A stretch of 64,000 nucleotides of DNA from Streptosporangiaceae bacterium (GTDB taxonomy: Bacteria > Actinomycetota > Actinomycetes > Streptosporangiales > Streptosporangiaceae). The notes below the pieces were generated by a model, which was not told the DNA's origin, did not search any database, and saw only the letters and a program-made list of their open reading frames with translations. Shown one piece after another: positions 46,185 through 53,557 of this stretch. Made by a program: the position numbers and the translations under genes. The DNA lies in NCBI GenBank assembly GCA_019239975.1, contig JAFAZE010000117.1, positions 1-64,000 of the forward strand, written 5' to 3'. Within the stretch, counting starts at the first letter, position 1; every line of letters starts with the position of its first letter.

Positions 46185-46290
46185 GTCGGTGCTGGCTTAA
46201 ATCTCGGGGCAATGGTAACTAACCTCATCGATCGCTACCCGCCCTGCATGCCCACGGGTAACACCCTTGCTGCCGGCAGGCGGCTCCTGG

Positions 46291-46347
46291 GTGGGGCTAA
46301 ATGCGCCAGCGGCCCCACTGGGCGGGGCCAAATGCGCCAGCGGCCCC
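46291..46347. repeat. Pair of GGGGCC-stem hairpin repeats
   Basis: Two units lie 31 bp apart: GGGGCT/GGCCCC around AAATGCGCCAGC (46293-46316) and GGGGCC/GGCCCC around AAATGCGCCAGC (46324-46347). A related pair lies inside a coding region at 49295-49350. Single loop motifs also occur at 46387 and 55347. Confidence 0.75.
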
Positions 46348-46417
46348 GCCGCCATCGTGCGCCCGGCCGTGACCATCCAGAAAATAAATGCGCCAGAGCC
46401 GCCGTATTCGGCCCGGC

Positions 46418-46512
46418 CAGGGACAATTCGCCGCCGCGATGGCGCGGCGCGTCCCGCGCGGCCGCCGGAGCACGGCACCCGCCGGCCGTGACCACCCCGA
46501 GATGCGAGCCAG
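46418..46512. repeat. Dispersed intergenic repeat, copy 2
   Basis: This is the partner of 181-285: 35 of the first 36 bases are identical, with patchy but collinear similarity after that. Confidence 0.75.
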
Positions 46513-46705
46513 AGCCCATAATCTGCCGCAGAACTATGTTCGCGAGCCGGACTGGCGCGAATCTTTCATCGAGGCCTTGCCACCCGCGGGGCGGTGACCT
46601 GGTAGTTGGCGCGCCACCTCTCGTTCGGTATAACTCATCTCTTCACCGCCGCCGGCGCGCACCCTACGGTGACGGCAACCCGTGACCCGAGCCAGGAGGC
46701 GGATC

Positions 46706-48046
46706 ATGCGCAGGCGGCGGATGTTCGGATCGGTGCTGGTGATCGTCGCCGCGTGCCTCACGGTGGTGCTGGCGCAGCTGCCGGCCGGGGCGATCGACGT
46801 GTCCGGGACGCCGACGCCGGTGACGGGCAACGCGACGTGGTTCAGCGGCCTCGGCTCGCCGTACGGCGGATGCGGGCTGCCGCAGGCCAACCTGGACACC
46901 CAGAATTTCCTCGCGCTGAACGTGCAGAATTCGCCCGGCGTGTACACCAACCTGCCGCGCCCGATTCCAGCCGCCGACGCGAGCGAAATCGGCATGTTCG
47001 ACAACGGCCTGAACTGCGACCGCTGGGTCCAGGTGACGATCGGCAATTACTGCACCGGTGTCAATGACGGCGCTCCGGGCCAGCCATTTTGCCGGAACGG
47101 ATCGTGGGTATCCGATTCATACAACGGTGCGACGCTTGACATGGTGGTCGCCGACAGCTGCGATGACGGCAACGCGTGGTGCAAGGATGATCCGTATCAC
47201 GTCGACCTGGCCCAGGCGTCGCTGAACCAGTTCGTGCTGAATGGCCAGCCGGTCGGCAACATGTACCCGAACCACTGGAACAACCGGCAGGTCACGTGGC
47301 AGTTCATCCCGGCCCCGAATTACACGGGAGACATCAGCATCGGGGCCATCCAGGGCGCCCAGCCGTACTGGCCGGCCATCGCCATCTCGCACCTGCCCAA
47401 CGGCATTCACGGGGTGCGGTATTACGCGAACGGATCGTGGGTCAGCGCCACGATGGACAGCGATCAGGGCGATGACTACATCATCGGCCCGACCAGCGGC
47501 GCCGGAACCGGGGGCACGCAGTACGAGATCCAGGTGACCGACGCCTCCGGTAACCTGGTCAACAATGGCCGCGTGTACAGCTTCACGCTGCCTTCCGGGT
47601 GCGGAGGAGGCTGTTCCGCCCCGTACACGCCCGTCAGCTACACGACGTCCACGTCGCCGTCGCCTTCTCCGTCGCCATCCGTGTCGCCGTCATCGCCGCC
47701 GCCCTCGGGGTCGCCTTCTCCGTCGCCGTCCCAAGCCGCGGGCGGTGGCTGCGCGCTCACGTCCTCGGTCACCAGCTCCTGGCCCGGCGGTTACCAGCTG
47801 CAGCTCACCGTCACCGACACCGGCAGCACGCCGCTCACCGGATGGACCGCGGGCTTCTCGTTCGCCGACACGGCGGAGACCGTCACCAACTCCTGGAACG
47901 CCACCGTGACCCAGACGGGGAGGCAGGTGAGCGCGGCGAACGCGGGCTATGACGGCTCGGTTCCGGCCGGCGGGTCGACCACGTTCGGCATGGTGGTCAG
48001 CGGGACCAACCACACCCTGTCGTCCCTGACCTGCGCCGCCGCTTGA
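46706..48046 (+). CDS. Secreted expansin-like protein with CBM2 domain
   Basis: The 446-residue product has a signal peptide (MFGSVLVIVAACLTVVLAQL) and a double-psi beta-barrel like expansins and GH45/RlpA (CDRWVQVTIGNYCTG, VVADSCDDGNAWCKDDPYHV with the HVDL strand). A beta-sandwich expansin D2-like domain follows (about 190-300), then a Ser/Pro linker of (SP)n and a C-terminal CBM2 (SSWPGGYQLQLTVTDTG). Such proteins loosen cellulose without hydrolysing it. The ATG at 46706 follows AGGAGG by 6 nt; a GTG 8 codons earlier lies before that site. Confidence 0.88.
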   Translation: MRRRRMFGSVLVIVAACLTVVLAQLPAGAIDVSGTPTPVTGNATWFSGLGSPYGGCGLPQANLDTQNFLALNVQNSPGVYTNLPRPIPAADASEIGMFDNGLNCDRWVQVTIGNYCTGVNDGAPGQPFCRNGSWVSDSYNGATLDMVVADSCDDGNAWCKDDPYHVDLAQASLNQFVLNGQPVGNMYPNHWNNRQVTWQFIPAPNYTGDISIGAIQGAQPYWPAIAISHLPNGIHGVRYYANGSWVSATMDSDQGDDYIIGPTSGAGTGGTQYEIQVTDASGNLVNNGRVYSFTLPSGCGGGCSAPYTPVSYTTSTSPSPSPSPSVSPSSPPPSGSPSPSPSQAAGGGCALTSSVTSSWPGGYQLQLTVTDTGSTPLTGWTAGFSFADTAETVTNSWNATVTQTGRQVSAANAGYDGSVPAGGSTTFGMVVSGTNHTLSSLTCAAA

Positions 48047-48054
48047 GGCACCCC

Positions 48055-49470
48055 CTACCTTCTCGCCTCACTTCGCCGCGCTGGCCGCAGGGTGACCTCG
48101 CCGGCGAAGCCATTCACGGTCGCGAGTTGCCCGTCGCCCGACGGCTCGGCCACGGGGCAGCCGACCACCATGGGAATCCCGCAGGAGCGGGCCACCTGCG
48201 CGAGATGTGACCCAGCCGGGCCGCCGCGCGAGATCACGCCCCGCACGGCCGCGCCGACGCCGGCGCCCGCGCGGGTCCGGGACGTGAACAGCAGCGGGGC
48301 CAGGGCCGGAACCGGGCGGTCCACCAGCAGGACGACATCGCCGGCGTCCGGTGGGAGAGCGTCATGAGGCCGGCGGAACAGCAGGCGCCCGGTTCCGATG
48401 CCCTCGACGGCCGCGTTGCCCGGCACACGCCGCGCATCCGCATCCGCCGCTCCGGCCATGCCCGTCGCGCCGGCGATGCCGCTGGTTCCCGGTGCGCGGC
48501 TGTCATCCCGGCTGTCATCCCGGCCGACGGCTTGGAGCAGCCAGACGTCACCGTCGGCGAGCGCCCATTCGATGCCGTCCGCGCCGGTCGCGAGGAGCGC
48601 CGCCCGCGCGAGGCGGGCGGTCGCGAGCACGGTGTCGCGCCCTATCAGGGCCGCCAGGTCCCCGGTGCAGCGGTCGCCGCGGGCCGCCGCGGACGCCCCG
48701 TCGGCCCAGCCGGCCAGCATCGGGCCCGGGTGCCCGCGCACGCCGTGCACGATGACGGCCTCGCCGCGGCCAGCGCCATCCGTCCGGGCGGTCCCGCCAT
48801 CCGTCCGGGCGGTCCCGCCCGCGTCCGGGCGGATCTCGGACTGCACGAGCACCGCCATCTCGACCTGTTCCGGCGTTAGCCCGCAGGCCGCCAGGCGGCC
48901 CAGCGGATCCGGCGCGAACGCCGACGCCCAGACGCTGCGAACGGCCGTCACGATGTCGTCCGGGCCGGCCTCGGCGACCGAGGCGAAGGCACCCGCCCAG
49001 CAGGACTCGGCCTCCAGCGGGCTGGACGAGCGCACGATCACCCGCCCGCCGAGCAGCCGTGCCGCTTCGGCGAGCTCGGCGGCCAGATCCCCGTCGAGCT
49101 CGGTGCCGAGAACCGCGCGCCGCCCCGCGGCGATGCCCCGGGCCCGGATCGCCGCCGCCCCGGCACGCAGGGCAGGGCGGGCGCACCGCGCCGGGACCAC
49201 CCAGCCAGGCAGCACGGGGAGGCCAGCTTCGAGCGCACGCCACAGCCGTTCGGCCTTCGCGCCAAGGAAAGCCGGGTCCGCTTCCGCGCCCGTGGTGGGG
49301 CCGCTGGCGCAATCGGCCCCACTGGGCGGGGCCAGATGCGCCAACGGCCCCGCGCCGGGCGGCCCCGCGTCGGGCGGCCCCGCGTCGGGCGGCCTCGCGC
49401 CGGGGGGCGGCGCGTCAGGCGGCGGCGCGTCATTTGCGGCGGCGGCGCCGAGCGAGACGAGGTGCCGCAT
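48055..49470 (-). CDS. PEP-utilising / pyruvate phosphate dikinase-like protein
   Basis: The 471-residue protein has a shortened ATP-grasp-type N-terminal part (GAKAERLWRALEAGLPVLPG, VIVRSSSPLEAES) and a C-terminal swivelling phosphohistidine domain with GGPAGSHLAQVAR and candidate His422, then CGIPMVVG. This layout is that of PPDK, PEP synthase and rifampin phosphotransferase, but it is much shorter than PPDK (~880) and lacks the TIM barrel. It may transfer phosphate from ATP to a small molecule. Residues about 14-60 are a low-complexity insert partly made of a dispersed DNA repeat. It starts 4 nt behind the M24 gene stop, so the two form an operon. Confidence 0.78.
   Translation of the reverse strand: MRHLVSLGAAAANDAPPPDAPPPGARPPDAGPPDAGPPGAGPLAHLAPPSGADCASGPTTGAEADPAFLGAKAERLWRALEAGLPVLPGWVVPARCARPALRAGAAAIRARGIAAGRRAVLGTELDGDLAAELAEAARLLGGRVIVRSSSPLEAESCWAGAFASVAEAGPDDIVTAVRSVWASAFAPDPLGRLAACGLTPEQVEMAVLVQSEIRPDAGGTARTDGGTARTDGAGRGEAVIVHGVRGHPGPMLAGWADGASAAARGDRCTGDLAALIGRDTVLATARLARAALLATGADGIEWALADGDVWLLQAVGRDDSRDDSRAPGTSGIAGATGMAGAADADARRVPGNAAVEGIGTGRLLFRRPHDALPPDAGDVVLLVDRPVPALAPLLFTSRTRAGAGVGAAVRGVISRGGPAGSHLAQVARSCGIPMVVGCPVAEPSGDGQLATVNGFAGEVTLRPARRSEARR
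49295..49350. repeat. GGGGCC-stem hairpin pair inside the coding region, one loop inverted
   Basis: The flanks match 46291-46347. The second unit (49327-49350) has the same orientation with two substitutions. In the first, the 10 bases CGCTGGCGCA (49302-49311) are the exact reverse complement of TGCGCCAGCG at 46302-46311, between the same GTGGGGC and GCCCCAC arms. It is translated as part of the N-terminal insert of the PEP-utilising-like protein. Confidence 0.75.
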
Positions 49471-49474
49471 CCGC

Positions 49475-50713
49475 TTACCCGGCGACGACGATGCTGTCGG
49501 AGTTGTACGTGGACAGCAGCTCGTAACCGTCGTCGTTGACGAGCAGCATTTCCTCCAGCCGCACGCCGAACTCATGCACCTTCCCGTGCTGGGTCTCCAG
49601 CGCGAAGACCATCCCGGGCCGGATCTCCTCCGGGTAGTCGAGCGACCAGATGCGGGAGATGACCGGCCGGTCGTACTGCGCGAGGCCGAGCCCGTGACCC
49701 CACAGGTTCGCCGCCGCCTGGTCCTCCTCCTCGTATCCCCAGGCGTCCTTCGCCGAGGGCCACTTGGCCGCGATCTCCCGGGTCGTCACGCCGGGCCTGA
49801 CGGCCTCGATCGCGTCCCACAGCCAGCTGTGCGCGATGTCGTAGTAGCGCTTCATCTCGCTGGTCGGCTGGCCGCCGACGCAGTACGTCCGGTACACGCA
49901 GGACTTGTAGCCGTTCCAGGTCAGCGCGGCCAGGTCGATGATGACGAGCTCGCCGGGCCTGATGATGCGGTCGGAGAAATTGCGCCAGTTCGGCCAGGCG
50001 TTGGGGCCGGAGGAGACGATGACGTCCTCGACGTCCTCCATGCCGGGAATGCTGTACAGGTACTCGAAACCGAACGCGGCGACCTCGTTCTCCGTCAGCC
50101 CCGGCTTGAGGAACTGGGTGTACTCGTAGTGCAGGCTGTCGCAGATCGAGCCGACGATGCGCAGCGCCTTCTGCTCGTCCGGGCTCTTGATCGCCCGGGC
50201 CTCCATCATCGGCGTCATGCCGTCGGCCCAGGACAGGCCCGCGCGCTGGAAGGCGCGCATCATGTTGATGTCGATGAAGTCGACGCCGAGCGGCTGGTCC
50301 CGGACGCCGGCCTCCTCGAGGTCGCCCAGCAGGGCGGTGGTGAACTTGGCCACCTGGTTCTCGGCGGCGGGGCCGGCGGCGCCCTTGATCCAGCTATAGG
50401 AGTGGCGGATGTTCTCCGCCGGGATCCACGGGTTGTGCGCCTTCAGATGGATGCCGATATCGCCCTGCTCGTAGACGATCGGCTCCCTGCCCTCGCAGAG
50501 CACCGCGTAGCGCAGCCCCGGCTTGAGCCGGTTCCAGCCCGGCGTGTAGGTGGCGGTGACGTACCTGATGTTCTCGTCGTACATCAGCAGCATGGCGCCG
50601 AGGCCATGGCGCCGCATCGCCTCCCTGGCGCGCTGCAGCCGCCACTCGCGTACCCGGGCCCAGTTGATTCCCTCTTTCCAGTCCGTGCCGAGGCCGCCGA
50701 AGGCTTCCTTCAC
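49475..50713 (-). CDS. M24-family (creatinase/aminopeptidase P-like) protein with altered metal site
   Basis: The 412-residue protein has the N-terminal creatinase domain and C-terminal pita-bread domain. Expected metal ligands: Asp260 (VIIDLAAL), His340 (GHGLGLAQYDRP), Glu373 (ALETQHG) and Glu387/388 are present. The second Asp of the DX10DXXRT motif is Cys272 (GYKSCVYRT). Members of this fold include aminopeptidase P, creatinase, ectoine hydrolase and the DMSP lyase DddP, so a non-peptidase reaction is quite possible. GAGG about 13 nt upstream is a weak ribosome-binding site. It leads the operon with the PEP-utilising-like gene and is divergent from MerR. Confidence 0.82.
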   Translation of the reverse strand: MKEAFGGLGTDWKEGINWARVREWRLQRAREAMRRHGLGAMLLMYDENIRYVTATYTPGWNRLKPGLRYAVLCEGREPIVYEQGDIGIHLKAHNPWIPAENIRHSYSWIKGAAGPAAENQVAKFTTALLGDLEEAGVRDQPLGVDFIDINMMRAFQRAGLSWADGMTPMMEARAIKSPDEQKALRIVGSICDSLHYEYTQFLKPGLTENEVAAFGFEYLYSIPGMEDVEDVIVSSGPNAWPNWRNFSDRIIRPGELVIIDLAALTWNGYKSCVYRTYCVGGQPTSEMKRYYDIAHSWLWDAIEAVRPGVTTREIAAKWPSAKDAWGYEEEDQAAANLWGHGLGLAQYDRPVISRIWSLDYPEEIRPGMVFALETQHGKVHEFGVRLEEMLLVNDDGYELLSTYNSDSIVVAG

Positions 50714-50726
50714 GCGCCAACCTCAC

Positions 50727-50772
50727 TATCGTCAGCGATAAGGAACCGTACTGGGGACATTAGCAAGGCTAA
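50727..50772. promoter_or_regulatory. Two inverted repeats in the M24/MerR divergent promoter
   Basis: TATCG-TCAG-CGATA (50727-50740) and TTAGC-AAG-GCTAA (50760-50772) are perfect short palindromes in the 156-nt divergent gap. They are candidate sites for the MerR protein encoded next door. Confidence 0.5.
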
Positions 50773-50856
50773 ACATCATTGGGAAGCTGCTGCCGCCCGC
50801 CGCGGGGACTCCCGCCATCCCAGCAGCACCTGGAGCTCGATCGAGGTCCAGCCCGG

Positions 50857-50862
50857 TATCGT
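50857..50862 (+). promoter_or_regulatory. -10 box TATCGT for leaderless merR
   Basis: TATCGT ends exactly 7 nt before the MerR ATG (50870), without a ribosome-binding site. Confidence 0.65.
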
Positions 50863-50869
50863 TGACGGC

Positions 50870-51298
50870 ATGTCAGCCGATGAAATGCCGGGGCCTCCCA
50901 GGGGCCTGTCCATCGGGCAGGTCGCCGAACGCACCGGCCTCAGCGTGCACACGCTCCGCTTCTGCGAGCGCGCGGGCATCCTCGCCCAGCCGGTCGCGCG
51001 CGGGACCGCCGGCCGCCGCGTCTACCGCGACCAGGACGTGGGGTGGCTGGACATCTGCACCAAATTCCGCTCCTCCGGCATGCCGCTGGCGTCGATCCGC
51101 CGCTACGCGGACCTCGTCCGGATGGGCCCGGGCAATGAGGAAGACCGCCTCGCCCTGCTGCGCAAGCACCAGGAACGGGTGACCGCGCAGATCGCCGAGC
51201 TGACCGAGTGCCTGAACGTGATCAGTTACAAGGTCAAGGTGTACTCCGAGAGGGTCGCCGATGGCACCGCCAGCCACCTGTGGACCGCGTCCCAGTAA
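50870..51298 (+). CDS. MerR-family transcriptional regulator
   Basis: The 142-residue protein has the MerR winged helix (LSIGQVAERTGLSVHTLRFCERAGIL, split by the turn, then RRVYRDQDVGWLDICTKFRSSGM) and a C-terminal coiled coil. No metal-binding cysteine set is seen at the end, so it is probably of the small-molecule (SoxR-unlike) type; the central LDICTK Cys is usual. A very long open frame upstream is antisense shadow of the M24 and PEP-like genes. It may control the divergent M24 operon and the downstream dehydrogenase. Confidence 0.9.
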   Translation: MSADEMPGPPRGLSIGQVAERTGLSVHTLRFCERAGILAQPVARGTAGRRVYRDQDVGWLDICTKFRSSGMPLASIRRYADLVRMGPGNEEDRLALLRKHQERVTAQIAELTECLNVISYKVKVYSERVADGTASHLWTASQ

Positions 51299-51304
51299 CC
51301 GGGG

Positions 51305-51360
51305 TTCATGATCACGGAACCCTTGGTGCCGTATGCGACCCGCCGTTTCCGCGGTCATGA
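51305..51360. repeat. Imperfect inverted repeat between merR and the dehydrogenase
   Basis: TTCATGATCACGGAA (51305-51319) and TTCCGCGGTCATGAA (51348-51362) are complementary in 13 of 15 positions around a 28-nt loop. Both arms are also members of a dispersed repeat (46156-46184 and 95-112). It could terminate merR or regulate the next gene. Confidence 0.6.
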
Positions 51361-51368
51361 AATCGAGC

Positions 51369-52376
51369 ATGCGAGCGGCGGTCGTCGAGGGCCCTGGCCG
51401 GGTCGCGGTCCGCACCGTCCCCGTCCCGCCCAGGGACGGGCGTGCCCTGGTGCGGGTCGACCAGGCGGGCATCTGCGGCACGGATCTGAAGATCGCGGCA
51501 GGCTCGGTGCCGGTCGCGGCCTCCCGCGTCATGGGCCACGAGATGACCGGCAGGGTGGAGGTGGCCGCCGGCAACGGCCGCGTCCCCGCGGGCACGCGCG
51601 TGCTGGTGAATCCCGGAGTCTTCTGCGGTCGCTGCGATCTGTGCGGCCGCGGCCTGCCGAACATCTGCCGCAACGGCGGCCTGCTCGGCCGCGACCTCGA
51701 CGGCTGCTTCGCCGAGCTGATCGCGGTCCCCGGTGAGCTGCTGCACCCGATACCGGACTCGCTGCCCGCGGACGACGCCGCGCTGCTGCAGGTCCTCGCC
51801 ACGTGCGTGCACGCTCAGGTCAGCCCCGAGCCGCTGAGAACCGCGGCGGTGGTCGGCCTCGGCGTCACCGGCCTGCTCCACGTGCAGCTGCTGGCCGTTC
51901 GCGGGATCGAAACGATCGTCGGCATAACCCGCTCGGCATGGAAGCGTGACCTGGCGGCGCGGTTCGGCGCCGGCGTCGTCGCCGCGCCGGACGACGCCGC
52001 CGAGGCGGTCGCGAGGGCGAGCGGAGGCCGCGGCGCGGACCTCGTCATCGAGTGCGCCGGGACTGCCGAGACGCTCGCCCAGTCGATGCGGCTCGCCGGG
52101 CCCGGCGGCACGGTCGTGGTGTTCGGCACCACGGCGCCGGCGGCGGACGGGCTGCCGACGTACCAGTGGTACTACAACGAGCTGACCATCCGCTGCCCGC
52201 GCGCGCAGCGCCCCGGGGACTGCGACGAGGCGATCGCGCTCGCGGCCTCGGGGCGCGTGGAGCTGGCGCCGCTGGTGACGGCCCGCTTCCCGCTGGCGGC
52301 GGCCGCCGGCGCGCTGCGCGCCTGCGAGGACCCCACCCAGCTCAAGGTCGTCCTGGACATCCCCGCTGTCCAGTGA
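51369..52376 (+). CDS. Zinc-dependent alcohol dehydrogenase-like MDR enzyme
   Basis: A 335-residue MDR enzyme with catalytic zinc ligands Cys (AGICGTDLK), His-Glu (MGHEMTG) and the four structural-zinc cysteines FCGRCDLCGRGLPNICRN, plus the Rossmann motif VGLGVTGLLHVQLL. It resembles sorbitol/threonine-type dehydrogenases; the substrate is unknown. Start choice: the ATG at 51369 matches the family N-terminus (MRAAVVEGPG); ATGs at 51357 and 51333 fall inside the palindrome. Confidence 0.9.
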   Translation: MRAAVVEGPGRVAVRTVPVPPRDGRALVRVDQAGICGTDLKIAAGSVPVAASRVMGHEMTGRVEVAAGNGRVPAGTRVLVNPGVFCGRCDLCGRGLPNICRNGGLLGRDLDGCFAELIAVPGELLHPIPDSLPADDAALLQVLATCVHAQVSPEPLRTAAVVGLGVTGLLHVQLLAVRGIETIVGITRSAWKRDLAARFGAGVVAAPDDAAEAVARASGGRGADLVIECAGTAETLAQSMRLAGPGGTVVVFGTTAPAADGLPTYQWYYNELTIRCPRAQRPGDCDEAIALAASGRVELAPLVTARFPLAAAAGALRACEDPTQLKVVLDIPAVQ

Positions 52377-52419
52377 CCTCGTAGAGCACCACGGTGCTCT
52401 GGCTGGCATCGCGACCAGC

Positions 52420-52980
52420 TTACGGGGCGGTGAGCGCCCAGACGACCTTCCCGCCCGTGTCCGGCAGGTACCAGTCCCACCGCTGGCAGACGGCCTCGAC
52501 CAGCAGCAGTCCCCGGCCGCTCTCCGCGTCCTCGCCGGCGTCCATGGGCACGGGGGGGCGGGGGCTGGAATCCCAGACGAGGACCAGGACCCTCGCCTGG
52601 TCCGCCAGGAGCCACAGCCTGACCGGGATTATCTGGTCAGCGGGCGCCGACGCGGCGACGGCGTTGGTCATCAGCTCCGAGACCAGCAGTTCCACGTCGT
52701 CGCTGAGGCCGCTCAGCCCCCACTCCCAGAGCACGTGCCGCGCGTGCAGCCGGGCGCACGGCACCGCGCCCGGCAGCGCGCCGAGCTCAATGGCGTCCCG
52801 GAGCGGCCATTCGCCGGAAGCGATGTTCGGGTGCCGGGAAGGCGGCACGGGCAGCGGGGCGCCGCTGGTGCCGGTACCGGGGGCGGTGCGCCCGTCTTCC
52901 CGGTACGTGCCGCTGGCATCGGCGGCCCAGGCATCGGCGGCGGAAACTCGCAGCGTGCGCGCGCCCGTGCTGCCGCTCAT
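52420..52980 (-). CDS. ATP-binding protein, anti-sigma-factor kinase-like (HATPase)
   Basis: The C-terminal ~130 residues are a GHKL ATPase: N-box VSELMTNAVAAS, G1 WDSSPRPP and G2 ESGRGLLLVEAVCQRW. The N-terminus is a variable Ser/Pro/Gly-rich segment. Small proteins like this occur in large numbers in filamentous actinobacteria, often next to XRE/DUF397 pairs, and are thought to act as SpoIIAB-like regulators. The ATG at 52980 is the best start, but it has no clear ribosome-binding site. Confidence 0.85.
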   Translation of the reverse strand: MSGSTGARTLRVSAADAWAADASGTYREDGRTAPGTGTSGAPLPVPPSRHPNIASGEWPLRDAIELGALPGAVPCARLHARHVLWEWGLSGLSDDVELLVSELMTNAVAASAPADQIIPVRLWLLADQARVLVLVWDSSPRPPVPMDAGEDAESGRGLLLVEAVCQRWDWYLPDTGGKVVWALTAP

Positions 52981-53086
52981 CGATGGCGGGTGCCGAGCGG
53001 GGATCTTGGCATCGGCATCTCCATGGCGTGGGTGACTGATTGACGCACAACTATCCTGGCGCGAGTGCTTGTGCAGACGCAAGCTT

Positions 53087-53151
53087 AGATGCATGCGCAT
53101 CTGCAAGTTCGTCGAATTGAACATGACAAATGCACGTGCACTGGATATCGT
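53087..53151. promoter_or_regulatory. Palindromes and -10 box upstream of DUF397
   Basis: AGATGC-ATGC-GCATCT (53087-53102) and the perfect TGCACGTGCA (53131-53140) lie in the divergent gap between the HATPase and DUF397 genes. TATCGT (53146-53151) is a good -10 box for DUF397, whose leader then contains GAGAGGAG. Confidence 0.55.
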
Positions 53152-53178
53152 GCGGGACGGGAGAGGAGTCAGAGAACC

Positions 53179-53415
53179 ATGATTCATCCTTACAGCGGCA
53201 TGCCAGCCTCCGGTCTGGAGGGGGTCACCTGGCGCAAGAGTGACCACAGCAACCCCAACGGGAGCTGTGTGGAGGTGGCCGAACTGGCCGGCGGGGCGGT
53301 CGCCATCCGTAACTCGCGGGATCCCGGCGGCCCCGCGCTGGTCTACACCCCGGCCGAGATCACCGCGTTCCTGCGCGGCGTCAAGGACGGCCAGTTCGAC
53401 TACCTGGGGGCCTGA
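53179..53415 (+). CDS. DUF397 protein paired with XRE regulator
   Basis: A 78-residue DUF397 protein with the core VTWRKSDHSNPNGSCVEVAE, AVAIRNSRDPGGPALVY and the end FLRGVKDGQFDYL. It is very similar in layout to the orphan at 26.3 kb. GAGAGGAG precedes the ATG at 53179. It is followed by the XRE gene on the same strand, a standard pair. Confidence 0.92.
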   Translation: MIHPYSGMPASGLEGVTWRKSDHSNPNGSCVEVAELAGGAVAIRNSRDPGGPALVYTPAEITAFLRGVKDGQFDYLGA

Positions 53416-53511
53416 TCCCCCCAGGGCGCGAAGGCGCGCCGCGTGATCAGCTATGCAACCGCCATGGGCGGTGCGACACTGGCTGAGTCGGCCATGGCCG
53501 CAGGGAGCATC

Positions 53512-53557
53512 GATGGTCTCACATCAGGGGGAGAGATGGTCTCACATCAGGGGGAGA
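53512..53557. repeat. Perfect 23-bp tandem duplication over the XRE start
   Basis: The same 23 bases occur at 53512-53534 and 53535-53557, each containing ATG followed by GGGGGAGA. Because 23 is not a multiple of 3, the two ATG codons are in different frames. Confidence 0.9.

Larger units (their letters stand above)
45796..46705. other. Repeat-rich noncoding region of about 0.9 kb
   Basis: No supportable gene. The region holds an 18-bp tandem array, one copy of the TTCATGATC repeat (46156-46184), two GGGGCC-stem hairpins (46291-46347), a further loop motif at 46387 and the ~95-bp repeat shared with the start of the window. The open frames here have extreme Cys/Arg/Trp or Ala/Thr composition caused by the repeats. 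Confidence 0.75.

Noticed and set aside
48398-50869. Open frame of over 800 codons upstream of merR on the + strand
   Set aside because: It is antisense to the PEP-utilising-like and M24 genes; only the last 142 codons look like protein (MerR).
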